64,000 nt of DNA from Domibacillus sp. DTU_2020_1001157_1_SI_ALB_TIR_016 (GTDB lineage Bacteria; Bacillota; Bacilli; Bacillales; Domibacillaceae): positions 558,001-622,000 of the forward strand of contig NZ_CP135439.1 in NCBI RefSeq assembly GCF_032341995.1, read 5' to 3'. Shown piece after piece: positions 50,601-58,735 of the stretch. Positions within the stretch are counted from its first letter, which is position 1. Every line of letters starts with the position of its first letter. The notes under the pieces are model-generated. The model saw only the letters and a program-made list of their open reading frames with translations. It made no database searches and was not told where the DNA came from. Position numbers and translations under genes: made by a program.

Positions 50601-53600
50601 TGTTCATTCTGTCAGTACGCGTTTCGGCGAATCAACAAAAGGCAGTTCCTTAACATTTGTAATGAATGAGTATAACTTGCAGGCACCGGAAAACCTTGCC
50701 TACAGCGCGGCAAACGTTAGTGATATCACTTTAAAATGGGATCCGGTTCCTAATGCAACAAGCTATAAAATTTATCAATTAACAGACAGCGATCCGGTAT
50801 TAAAGAGAACGGTGACAAGTACTTCCACGGTCTTTACGTACATGCTAGAAGGAGAAAATATATATGAAGTGAGGGCCAGCAGTGACCGGTTTGGAGAATC
50901 TCAAGAAGGCAGCCAGGTATCCTTTAAGGTTGTATATCCAGAAGTAAAGGCACCAGAAGGCCTGGCTTATAAAGTACAAAATGGCAACGATATCGTACTA
51001 AGCTGGAGTGCGGTGGAACACGCAAACAGCTACAAAGTGTACGAAGTTGTAGACGGTCAAAAAGTATTGAAAGCAACAAGAACAACTTTGAATGCGACTT
51101 TTACCAATGTAGCGGCCGGTGAGCACACTTACATGGTAGAATCGTTCAGTACGCGCTTTGGAGCTTCAAAAGAATCAAGCCAGGTGACGTTTAACGTTGT
51201 TTACCCGGATATGCAGGCTCCGGAGAGTTTTACTTACAAGGTGCAAAATGGAAATGACATAGTATTAAACTGGATTGCAGCGGAATACGCGGACAGCTAT
51301 AAAGTATATGAATTGGTAAATGGCCAAAAAGTAATGAAATACACTGGAGGAGCTTTAAATACTGTGCTGACGAATGTATCTGCTGGCAAGCATACGTATG
51401 AAGTAGATGCAGTCAGCACCCGTTTCGGTGAGTCAGTAGAAAGCCGCACCCTTTCCTTTGATCTTGTGCACCCGGTGATGCAGGCACCAGGTAATGGAAG
51501 TTACACGATTACAAACGGAAATGATATTACCCTTACGTGGAACACGGTTCTTTATGGAAACAGCTATAAGGTTTATCAACGTATTAACAATGAGCTTTTT
51601 CTCCTGAAAACCACTACAGTTACATCGTTCAAGCTTACGGATATGCCAGAAGGAGATTACGAGTATGTAATCCATTCTGTCAGCACCCGGTTTGGTGAAT
51701 CTCCAGAAGGAACGAAGATTAACTTTAATTTAACTTGGCCGACTGTAGCGCCGCCTGCTCTAACAGGGACTATTTCTAACGTTAATAATATTACGTTAAA
51801 CTGGAAAACTGTTCCGTGGGCTAATGAATACCGCGTATATCAAATCACAGATGGTGAGAGAAAGCTGGTTTATAAAGGAACAGCATTGAAACACAATGTG
51901 TATAACCTAACAGAAGATACACATTCTTTTGAAGTCACGGCTTACAGCACGCGCTTCGGTGAATCGGCGCCTTCTGAGCAAGTGACGGAGAAAATTGTTT
52001 ATCCGGTTATGCAAGCTCCGGAAGCAACTCTTACGTTAACAAGCGATACAAGTGCCCGCATTGTTTGGGATTTTGTTACGTATGCGAATGGCTATAACAT
52101 TTATGAGCTTGTAAATGGAAAGCCAGTATTGGTAGCGGAAAAAGTAAATAACCTGTCTTACACAGTTAATAATCTGTCATACGCGAATCATGAATACTTT
52201 GTTACCTCTTACAGCAATTCGTTTGGCGAATCTGACCGCTCAAACGTTGTACTGGCAAAGTTGATTGTTGATACGGAAGCACCGGTTACGAAAGCGGAAG
52301 CACCAGCGGGCTGGACGAATCAAAAAGCTTCTGTTGCGTTGTCCGCAACGGACAATGAAACAGGCGTCGTCGGTACTTACTATTCAGTAGACGGCAGGGA
52401 ATACAAAGCTGGTACGTCTTTCACGATTGAAGAAGAAGGCGTGCATAACGTTTCTTTCTACTCGGTTGATAAAGTGGGCAACAAAGAAACCGCCCAAACG
52501 ATTGAAGTGAAGATTGACCAAACGCCTCCTGTGACAAAAGCGGAAGGGCCAGCAGGCTGGAGCAAAGAAAATGCGGCTGTCAAACTGGCAGCCACTGATG
52601 AAGCAAGCGGCGTTGCACAAACGTTCTATTCTATTAATGGATCTGATTATACAGAGGGTGCGACGGTTATCGTTGAAAAAGAGGGCATCCACAGCATTTC
52701 TTACTTCTCTGTCGATAAAGCAAGAAATAAAGAAGAAGCAAAAATGATTGAAGTGAAGGTTGATCAAACAGCACCTGTAACAAAAGCAGACGCAACGAAC
52801 ACATGGAGCAAGGAAAATGTGACGGTGAAGCTCGAAGCATCTGATGAAGCGAGCGGCATAGCGCAGACCTTCTACTCGATCAACGGCGCGGACTACACAG
52901 AGGGCACATCTTTCACTGTAGAAAAAGAAGGAGTGAATAAGGTTTCCTTCTATTCTGTAGACAAAGCGGGTAATAAAGAAGCTGTTCAGACAATTGAAGT
53001 AAAAATTGATCAAACAGCACCGGTAACACGGGCAGATGCAACAGAGGCATGGAGCAAGGAAGATGTAACAGTGAAACTCGAAGCATCTGATGAAGCGAGT
53101 GACATCGCGCAAACGTTCTATTCTATTAATGGTGCTGAGTACACAGAAGGCACATCTTTCACGGTAGAGAAAGAAGGAGTGAATAAGGTTTCTTTCTATT
53201 CTGTAGACAAAGCGGGCAATAAAGAAGCCGTGCAGACGATTGAAGTAAAAGTCGATAAAACGGCACCTCTTACACAATCTGATGCTTCAGGTCAATGGCT
53301 TAAAGAAGACGTAGTGATTCATTTAACTGCAACAGACCATGCAAGCGGTGCGGCCAAAACATATTACTCAATCGATGGATCAGCGTATAAAGAAGGAACA
53401 AGCTTCACGATCAGTAAAGAAGGTATCACAACTGTTTCTTTCTATACGACAGACCAAGCCGGGAATGCAGAGGAAGCGAACACAATCGAAGTGAAAATCG
53501 ATAAAACGGCTCCAGTTGTTTCTATGAATCTATCGGAAGAATATGCGCTTGGCGCTTCGTTGGATTTAGCTTATAAAGCAGAGGATACAACATCCGGCGT

Positions 53601-54045
53601 CTCTGTTGAAACGTTAACATTTAATGGCCAGACATATAAAAATGGCGATGACGTTACACTAGGCCAGCCGGGTACTTATACAGCATCCGTGACGGTTACA
53701 GACGAAGCGGGCTGGACCACAACGGTTGAAAAAACGATTGTTGTATACATTCCGGCTTCTATCGATGTAAACCCAGGTGTAATCAAGCAAAATACTGGGG
53801 TGATCACTGTTCAGGTAACAGTACCAAAAGAATTCAACCCAGTCGGGTTCGATCTTAGCAGCGCTCAACTAAACGGCGTTTCTGCTAATAACGGAACGAA
53901 CGGACTGGAGCAGCAGGCGAAAAAAGGACAGTTCAAGTTTAACAGGGAAGAGTTTACCTGGAAGCCTGGAACAGCCAAAGCAGAATTCCGCGGCATGCTG
54001 AATGGCTACCTTGTCGTTGGAAGCAAAAACGTTGAAATTAAATAA
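47632..54045 (+). CDS. 2137-residue secreted repeat protein, putative c-di-GMP-controlled adhesin
   Basis: A signal peptide (about residues 1-30) is followed by seventeen fibronectin-III-like repeats of about 93 residues, each with xAPxNxxYKxQNGNDIxLSW at its start and a conserved RFGES(A/P)EGS turn near its end (residues about 37-1545). Five OmpL47-like repeats of about 70 residues follow (beginning DxTAPVTKA and containing TFYSINGxxYTEGTSFTVE; about 1545-1890), then an Ig-like module (about 1890-1985) and a unique C-terminal domain with SIDVNPGVIKQNTGVITVQV and FTWKPGTAKAEFRGMLNGY. No LPXTG motif, SLH or other wall-binding domain is visible, so retention may be non-covalent or absent. The riboswitch implies control by c-di-GMP. 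AAGGTGAGAC lies upstream of ATG 47632. A terminator follows at 54054. Confidence 0.88.
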   Translation: MKKSISQKLSILSVVLLLMQLVSPFFNAQAETNSSILPPSNLTAQMVTPDDVKLSWSAVYGATGYNVYEIKEGQLTLLGKTTTTSYNLNNMAEGSYRYVVSTLSAEGESGPCAPVTVDVVYPKMGAPDTVTYTVRNGNDLVINWTAAANAEKYNLYELSPTGEKKLLYTGTARTFTLTRVEEGIHQYAVTSMHTLYGESALSEPLKVELLYPVLTPPADFSYTVANGNDITLKWTAAPYATSYKLYQMVDGQPVLKNTVTGTTAAISNTAAGTYEYELRTNSDRFGESAEGSKLTVTVGSITMSAPPNFSYKLQNTNDLTLTWGSVPYANSYKVYQLVDGKKVLKSTVQGTSVAYAKLPGGNYTYEVYSVSDRFGESAEGSRVSLTVEGVTIEAPANVAHKIQNGNDISLSWNTAANATAYKVYQIVDGQKVLKSTVTGTTVNYTNMPAGDYVYEIYSYSDRFGESAEGGKAAFTLEQLVMAAPANFASDVQNGNDIVLSWEAVPYAANYKVYQINDSGQKTLKSTVTAAAVTYANQPEGEYKYEVHSYSSRFGESAEGSTLSLSLVHPELKAPANVKETIKSDTSFSLSWDAAEYATGYKVYQIVDGKKTLKSTVTSPAVTYNSMPSGEYAYVIHAYSSRFGESAEGSQVTFTLTGQTMKAPTNAAYTVVNGNDIKLSWTAAEYATGYKIYQVVDGVKVLKNTVTGSSYTYTNMSAGDYKYVVHSVSTLFGESADGAEISFTLNHPVIEAPGNFTYKIQNVNDVVLSWDAADYANSYKIYEVVNGEKVLKYTGTALTFTLKNVSAGEHTYAVDTVSTRFGESAKSSTVTVTMNEYSLQAPENATYSAANVNDVTLKWNAVLNANGYNIYQIVDGKAVLKKTVTGTSVSFASMPEGDYLYEIRAYSDRFGESPEGSHISFKIIYPEIEAPEALSYKIQNGNDVVLSWNATDYANSYKVYEVIDGQKVLKATRTTLNATFTNVPAGEHTYVVHSVSTRFGESTKGSSLTFVMNEYNLQAPENLAYSAANVSDITLKWDPVPNATSYKIYQLTDSDPVLKRTVTSTSTVFTYMLEGENIYEVRASSDRFGESQEGSQVSFKVVYPEVKAPEGLAYKVQNGNDIVLSWSAVEHANSYKVYEVVDGQKVLKATRTTLNATFTNVAAGEHTYMVESFSTRFGASKESSQVTFNVVYPDMQAPESFTYKVQNGNDIVLNWIAAEYADSYKVYELVNGQKVMKYTGGALNTVLTNVSAGKHTYEVDAVSTRFGESVESRTLSFDLVHPVMQAPGNGSYTITNGNDITLTWNTVLYGNSYKVYQRINNELFLLKTTTVTSFKLTDMPEGDYEYVIHSVSTRFGESPEGTKINFNLTWPTVAPPALTGTISNVNNITLNWKTVPWANEYRVYQITDGERKLVYKGTALKHNVYNLTEDTHSFEVTAYSTRFGESAPSEQVTEKIVYPVMQAPEATLTLTSDTSARIVWDFVTYANGYNIYELVNGKPVLVAEKVNNLSYTVNNLSYANHEYFVTSYSNSFGESDRSNVVLAKLIVDTEAPVTKAEAPAGWTNQKASVALSATDNETGVVGTYYSVDGREYKAGTSFTIEEEGVHNVSFYSVDKVGNKETAQTIEVKIDQTPPVTKAEGPAGWSKENAAVKLAATDEASGVAQTFYSINGSDYTEGATVIVEKEGIHSISYFSVDKARNKEEAKMIEVKVDQTAPVTKADATNTWSKENVTVKLEASDEASGIAQTFYSINGADYTEGTSFTVEKEGVNKVSFYSVDKAGNKEAVQTIEVKIDQTAPVTRADATEAWSKEDVTVKLEASDEASDIAQTFYSINGAEYTEGTSFTVEKEGVNKVSFYSVDKAGNKEAVQTIEVKVDKTAPLTQSDASGQWLKEDVVIHLTATDHASGAAKTYYSIDGSAYKEGTSFTISKEGITTVSFYTTDQAGNAEEANTIEVKIDKTAPVVSMNLSEEYALGASLDLAYKAEDTTSGVSVETLTFNGQTYKNGDDVTLGQPGTYTASVTVTDEAGWTTTVEKTIVVYIPASIDVNPGVIKQNTGVITVQVTVPKEFNPVGFDLSSAQLNGVSANNGTNGLEQQAKKGQFKFNREEFTWKPGTAKAEFRGMLNGYLVVGSKNVEIK

Positions 54046-54053
54046 GTATATGT

Positions 54054-54081
54054 GAGGTCCTGGCTCAGCCAGGACCTTTTT
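54054..54081. terminator. Terminator after the giant gene
   Basis: AGGTCCTGGC and GCCAGGACCT pair around TCA(G), then Ts. It also lies at the 3' end of the convergent gene. Confidence 0.9.
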
Positions 54082-54754
54082 ATTTGGCCTGCGGTTCGGC
54101 CCTTCGATCATTTCCTTGAAACCAGGCTGTTGCCAAAAGTGACACAATGAGCACCAGCTCAAACAAGTTTGTCACAGCTCCGCTTGCCACAGGCAGCTGT
54201 ACGGCACTCCCCACAATCATTACAAGCGAACCAATGAAGAACCACACCCACCTTTGCTTTCGCCATACCAAAACGGAATCAGCCAGCAGTACGATTGAAA
54301 CGACTAAGACCATAAGCGGTGGACCGCCCGACGATTCGGCATTTGTATAGCTTAATGTCCCGTATTCCCATCTTGGCTGGAGTAAAAGACCACGCACTTC
54401 TGTGAATAACTCAAGCAAAACAAGGGCCACAGTCAAAGCGATTGCTACTAGGCGAAACCAGCCCCTGTGTGCCCAGGTGACACCTGCTTGCTTTAACGAC
54501 ATCCACGCATACAAAACAAGCAGCGGGGTAAACAGAGCACGCAGCCAGAACCGGGCAGCATTCAGTGTTTCTAGTGCAGCACCTTCACCGATGAAGCGCC
54601 CGGTGGCAATAATGCCATTGTCATAAACAAGCCCGGCAATAACAGGCAGAAGAAGGGCTGCGCTTATTATGCGCCTTTTCTTAAATAGATGCAGGGCGAG
54701 AGAGAAAAGAATAAGATAAGCAGCGGCAAAACAGCTGAATAAAAAGGTATCCAT
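54080..54754 (-). CDS. Seven-helix membrane protein of unknown function
   Basis: A 224-residue integral membrane protein with about seven hydrophobic segments (near residues 5-23, 30-48, 68-88, 100-120, 145-165, 168-188 and 192-212) and a polar C-terminus. No transporter or enzyme motif was recognised. GGAGAC precedes ATG 54754. It is divergent from the PTS-like permease and convergent with the giant gene. Confidence 0.65.
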   Translation of the reverse strand: MDTFLFSCFAAAYLILFSLALHLFKKRRIISAALLLPVIAGLVYDNGIIATGRFIGEGAALETLNAARFWLRALFTPLLVLYAWMSLKQAGVTWAHRGWFRLVAIALTVALVLLELFTEVRGLLLQPRWEYGTLSYTNAESSGGPPLMVLVVSIVLLADSVLVWRKQRWVWFFIGSLVMIVGSAVQLPVASGAVTNLFELVLIVSLLATAWFQGNDRRAEPQAK

Positions 54755-54848
54755 ATAGTCTCCTTTTTCTTTTTAGTTTTACCTTTCCTTCAAAAATCAA
54801 ACTATCTCGCTTTAACGCTTATATGCGGTAAAGCATTAAAAATTTTTG

Positions 54849-54877
54849 TTGATTTTTGCCAGAATATTGTATACAAT
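54849..54877 (+). promoter_or_regulatory. Promoter with an overlapping palindromic operator upstream of the PTS IIC-like gene
   Basis: TTGATT at 54849-54854, a 17-base spacer and TACAAT at 54872-54877. The perfect 12-bp palindrome ATTGTATACAAT at 54866-54877 covers the -10 box, a position suited to a repressor. Its TTGTATACAA core resembles operators of GntR-family regulators. Confidence 0.6.
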
Positions 54878-54910
54878 TTTTACAACATCGAGAGTAAGGA
54901 GACTGGCAGA

Positions 54911-55948
54911 ATGAAAGATTTTTTCAGTAAGCTGTTAACGGGCATGAGTATGGGGATTGTGGTAGCGTTGATTCCAAATGCGCTGCTGGGAGAAATTTTA
55001 AAGCTGATGATCCCGCATGCGCCAGCGCTGCAGTCCGTGTTGAACATGACGGTGATCGCGATGAGTTTATTGCCGATTTTAATTGGCGTCATGGTCGGGA
55101 TGATGTTTAAGTTAACACCGATTCAAACAGCAAGCGTCGGCATTGCGGCGATGGTCGGTGGCGGGTCGGTGCAGCAGACGGCCGAAGGATTGTTTGCTTT
55201 AAATGGCATTGGGGTTGTGATCAATACGGGATTGACGGCAGCTTTAGCGGTACTGTTCGTACAGTGGATCGGCGGGCGGTTAAAGGAGTATTCGATTTTA
55301 TTGATGCCAACGCTTTGTATTTTGGTGCCAGGTATAATTGGTTTAATGACCCTTCCGTATGTGAAGTCGTCAGCTGGCGTAGTGGGTGTAGCAGTGGATA
55401 ACGTTACCACATGGCAGCCAGTTTTAATGGGAGCGATTATTGCAGTTATTTTTTGTTTGATTATTTTATCTCCTATTTCAACCGTGGGTGTCGCGACTGT
55501 CATTATGCTGTCAGGGGTTGGCTCAGGTGCAGCAAACCTTGGCGTTGTAGCGGCAGGGGTCGGCTTTGCCATAGCGAGCTACCGGGCAAATTCGTTAGGA
55601 ACGGCGCTGGCACATGTGCTTGGTTCACCGAAAATTCAAATGCGCAACTTTTTTATGAAGCCGAAAATTGGACTGCCGATGCTGATTACGGCAGCAGTTC
55701 TGGGTGCGCTGGCGGGTATGTTGAACGTGCAGGGAACCCCATACAGTGCTGGTTTTGGGTTGTCTGGCCTGGTTGGTCCGCTGAACTACATTCACTTAGC
55801 GGAGGGCGGCTGGTCGGCAAAAAATATATCGGTTATGCTCAGCTTGTTCCTAGTGCTGCCGGTCATATTGAACCTCGCCTTGATTTATGTGTTTGCAAGA
55901 AAACTAAAAATGATCAAAGCAGACGATTACAAGCTGCAATTTGATTAA
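54911..55948 (+). CDS. PTS_EIIC_2-type stand-alone sugar permease
   Basis: A 345-residue membrane protein with about ten helices, of the family annotated as PTS transporter subunit IIC (PF13303 type). Recognisable stretches are FFSKLLTGMSMGIVVALIPNALLGEI, GGGSVQQTAEG and the repeated Gly-rich IMLSGVGSGAANLGVVAAGVG. No IIA or IIB gene is nearby and no phosphorylation site is visible, so it may act without the PTS. Substrate unknown. TAAGGAG precedes the ATG. Confidence 0.8.
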   Translation: MKDFFSKLLTGMSMGIVVALIPNALLGEILKLMIPHAPALQSVLNMTVIAMSLLPILIGVMVGMMFKLTPIQTASVGIAAMVGGGSVQQTAEGLFALNGIGVVINTGLTAALAVLFVQWIGGRLKEYSILLMPTLCILVPGIIGLMTLPYVKSSAGVVGVAVDNVTTWQPVLMGAIIAVIFCLIILSPISTVGVATVIMLSGVGSGAANLGVVAAGVGFAIASYRANSLGTALAHVLGSPKIQMRNFFMKPKIGLPMLITAAVLGALAGMLNVQGTPYSAGFGLSGLVGPLNYIHLAEGGWSAKNISVMLSLFLVLPVILNLALIYVFARKLKMIKADDYKLQFD

Positions 55949-55980
55949 GAAAAGGAGCTTTTCATAGCTCCTTTTTTTAT
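55949..55980 (+). terminator. Terminator after the IIC-like gene
   Basis: AAAAGGAGCT and AGCTCCTTTT pair around TTTCAT, then Ts. Confidence 0.9.
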
Positions 55981-56044
55981 TGGCTATTGCCTGCAAGGCT
56001 TCTTCGATATAATGAAAGAAAGCGAAAGGGAAGGACGGATACAT

Positions 56045-57910
56045 ATGACAGGCCGGAATGATCCGTGTTCATGCGGAAGCGGGAAAAAGTTTAAAAAGTG
56101 CTGTGGAAGAAACGGAGTTGTGTCTTCTATTGGACATCTGCTGGCAGAGGAACTGCGGGACGTACAGAAGGCCATGCTGACCTATACGGAAGAAGTGGCG
56201 GGTATGCGGCTGGAGCGCGAATACCAGGAGCTTCTAAAGCAATATCCTAATCTTAACAAGCTTGAAACAATGGGTGAAATTTTTTACCGCTACTGGGTGA
56301 TATGCGTAGAGAGGGACAAGGATGGCAAGACACTTATGGATTACTTTATTGAAGAGTTTTCCGCAGAAATTCCGAGAGAACGGACAAGAAATATTGTCCG
56401 CTCCTGGCAAGGCCAGGCACAGTTTGTATCAGGCGCGATTGAGGAAATTGAGGAGGAAGCCATCATCGTTCGTGATGTGCTCACTAGTCAAAGCGTTCGC
56501 ATTGCCGAAAGGGAAGAAACGCTGGAAGTTGGCTGTTATCTTCACGGTATCATTCTTCCATATGAACAGCAGGCGATCTTTTTAATGATTCCCTTCACGC
56601 AGGAACCAGGTCTTTCGCCAGTGTGGGAGAAACAAATCAAGAATGCGTTCAAACACTCACCTTACTCATCACCGCAGGCATTTTTAAAAGAGAAATATGT
56701 TGAAATGGTAAATGAATTGTATCAGGAAGAGGAATGGATTGAGTGGGAAGACCCGCGCCACCAGGAAGTACATGAGCGTTTTACTGCTTTTATGAAGGAG
56801 CAGGGAGTAGATGCCGAGACGATCGAAGAGGCAACGGCGTTTTGGTGGGCATTTTGCAAAGAAAACCATCCGAAGCCGAGGAACACGGGTATCTTTGCGG
56901 CAGCGGTTTACTATTTGTTTGCCGCTGAGATGGAACGGGTGCCTTATTGGAGCCAGAAAAAGCTGGCGGCGGTCTTTGGCGCGTCTGCCAATAGTATTTC
57001 CGTACGTACCGAGGAGCTGGCCGATTTTCTTTACGAAACAGCCCAAACCATGCCGCCGGAAACCTCATCCCCGATGCTTGCTTCTGAGCGGGCGCTTTGG
57101 GAAATGACAATGAAGATCGAGGACCAGGGAGCGGAGAGTATAGAAGAAGTTCAACAAGTGATGAATAGGGCGGCTCATAAACCGTTTAAGCCGCAGACAG
57201 ATGAACAGCGGGCACAGATGATGCTGTATGACGCCTATGAAGCGGAAGGACCGATACGGAGGGAGATGGCACGGCGTGCACTAGAGCTTGATCCCGATGC
57301 AGCGGATGCATATACTATTTTTACGGAATTTGCAGGAGAAACAGAACAATGGGAGTTCTACTTGATACAAGCGATCGAAGCGGGAAAGCGAAAGCTTGGC
57401 GATGATTTTTTTAAAGAGAATGAAGGACATTTTTGGGGCATCGTCTCTACACGTCCATTTATGCGGGCAAAGCAAAACTATGCGATGTTTTTAGAAGCGC
57501 ATCAGCGGTTTTCAGAAGCAGTATATCAGTTAGAAGATTTAATCCGGCTCAACCCAAACGATAATCAAGGAAACCGCGATATTCTGATTGAACTGTACAT
57601 CAGGCTGGAAAAATGGGCAAAAGCGGAAAAGCTGCTCAATGAATATATAGGAGGTTTTATTGGCGAAGGGTATCACCGCACGCTAGTTGAACTTCTAAAA
57701 AACGGCATAACAGAAAAAGCAAAGCACCTTTGGAGAAAAGCGTTGGTAGAGCTTCCTGATGCAGTACCGTATTTAAAAGGAGAAAAACCGCTGCCTTCCC
57801 TGCCAGATTTTTATCAAAAAGGGACTGAATCAGAGGCGGTTGTGTACGCCAGCCGAAATATTGATTTTTGGGTGGACAGCGGTGCGTATCGGTATTTGTC
57901 CAAGTTGTAG
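56045..57910 (+). CDS. SEC-C zinc motif protein with TPR-like C-terminus
   Basis: A 621-residue cytoplasmic protein. The N-terminus (GRNDPCSCGSGKKFKKCCG, residues 3-21) is a SEC-C zinc motif CxCx8CC like the SecA tail. The middle is largely helical with a hydrophilic, Glu-rich character (DUF-like; WVICVERDKDGKTLMDYF, ATAFWWAFCKENHPKPRN). The C-terminal third (about 400-600) has TPR-like helical pairs (RREMARRALELDPDAADAY, AVYQLEDLIRLNPNDNQGN). ATG 56045 places the zinc motif at the start and has AAGGGAAGGA upstream. No partner is known. An interaction hub binding other proteins through the zinc finger is an inference. Confidence 0.7.
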   Translation: MTGRNDPCSCGSGKKFKKCCGRNGVVSSIGHLLAEELRDVQKAMLTYTEEVAGMRLEREYQELLKQYPNLNKLETMGEIFYRYWVICVERDKDGKTLMDYFIEEFSAEIPRERTRNIVRSWQGQAQFVSGAIEEIEEEAIIVRDVLTSQSVRIAEREETLEVGCYLHGIILPYEQQAIFLMIPFTQEPGLSPVWEKQIKNAFKHSPYSSPQAFLKEKYVEMVNELYQEEEWIEWEDPRHQEVHERFTAFMKEQGVDAETIEEATAFWWAFCKENHPKPRNTGIFAAAVYYLFAAEMERVPYWSQKKLAAVFGASANSISVRTEELADFLYETAQTMPPETSSPMLASERALWEMTMKIEDQGAESIEEVQQVMNRAAHKPFKPQTDEQRAQMMLYDAYEAEGPIRREMARRALELDPDAADAYTIFTEFAGETEQWEFYLIQAIEAGKRKLGDDFFKENEGHFWGIVSTRPFMRAKQNYAMFLEAHQRFSEAVYQLEDLIRLNPNDNQGNRDILIELYIRLEKWAKAEKLLNEYIGGFIGEGYHRTLVELLKNGITEKAKHLWRKALVELPDAVPYLKGEKPLPSLPDFYQKGTESEAVVYASRNIDFWVDSGAYRYLSKL

Positions 57911-57972
57911 GTTTGAAAATGGTGGATAGAAAGTTATCGAGTAATTTTAAGTTGTATAAAGAGGTGAAAAGC

Positions 57973-58590
57973 ATGCTGTATATTGTACGCCATGGAGAAT
58001 CAGAATGGAATGCGCTCGGACGCCTGCAGGGGCAGATGGACATTGGACTGAGTGCAGAAGGAAGAAAACAGGCAGCCGCGCTCGGCGGTTATTTTGAACG
58101 GGAAGGTATTTCGTTTGATTATGTGTTTTCAAGTGATTTGGACCGCGCCTTTCAAACTGCGAAGCTTGCGACGGCCTGGATGCCGGTTGAATCGATCACC
58201 GCAAGCCGGCTGCTCAGGGAGCGATTTTACGGAGAGCTTCAGGGACAGCTGCTTACTGATATCCTGGAGCAAGTGCCGAACTATGCGGATAATTTCGGCA
58301 TTCCAATGACACATGGCATGGAATCGATAGAAGGCATGCAGGAGCGGATGGTAAAGGTACTCATGATGATTTCAAAAGAAACGAATGGGGCGCCTGCTCT
58401 CGTCGTTACACACGGTGGAGCCATCAATGCCCTCGTTCATAAGCTGACAGACGGGCAGGCCGGCACCGGGCAAGGCAAAATCGACAACACCTCCATCACA
58501 AGAATTGCCTGGGACGGTAAAAAGCTGTCGGTTGTATCGGTCAATGAAACGCCCCACTTAAAAGAAGTCAGGGATACATTCGAAGGATAA
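57973..58590 (+). CDS. Histidine phosphatase superfamily protein (PhoE/GpmB-like)
   Basis: A 205-residue phosphoglycerate-mutase-like phosphatase. The catalytic RHG motif is in LYIVRHGESEWN (His7), and the second arginine, glutamate and histidine lie in SSDLDRAFQTA, RERFYGELQG and VVTHGGAINAL. The substrate cannot be predicted. ATG 57973 has GAGGTG upstream; an earlier in-frame ATG at 57868 lies inside the previous gene. Confidence 0.88.
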   Translation: MLYIVRHGESEWNALGRLQGQMDIGLSAEGRKQAAALGGYFEREGISFDYVFSSDLDRAFQTAKLATAWMPVESITASRLLRERFYGELQGQLLTDILEQVPNYADNFGIPMTHGMESIEGMQERMVKVLMMISKETNGAPALVVTHGGAINALVHKLTDGQAGTGQGKIDNTSITRIAWDGKKLSVVSVNETPHLKEVRDTFEG

Positions 58591-58631
58591 ACAAGTAATT
58601 TTAACTAATAATATGTAAATAAAAAGGATAA

Positions 58632-58735
58632 GTGGTATAATTATCACGTAAGCTGATGGGGGCAGAAAGACGGGTATAAAATCAGCTTTATGTAAAAAGC
58701 GTTCAAAGAATTTTTCTTTGAACGCTTTTTTATTA
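58632..58735 (+). ncRNA. Possible small RNA in the gap between convergent genes
   Basis: A TATAAT at 58635-58640 with a weak TGTAAA box upstream could start a transcript that ends at the strong terminator at 58698-58731. It would fold into a stem CGTAAGCTGAT...ATCAGCTTTATG that exposes GGGGGCAGAAAGACGGG. There is no reading frame with a ribosome site. The evidence is structural only. Confidence 0.3.
58697..58734. terminator. Terminator downstream of the homocysteine methyltransferase gene
   Basis: AAAAAGCGTTCAAAGAA and TTCTTTGAACGCTTTTTT pair around TTT with A/T runs on both sides; it is bidirectional. Confidence 0.92.

Noticed and set aside
52384..53277. A 297-codon open frame on the minus strand opposite the giant gene
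   Set aside because: It mirrors the repetitive coding strand, shares its repeat period, and has no ribosome site or promoter; it is a by-product of the OmpL47-like repeats.
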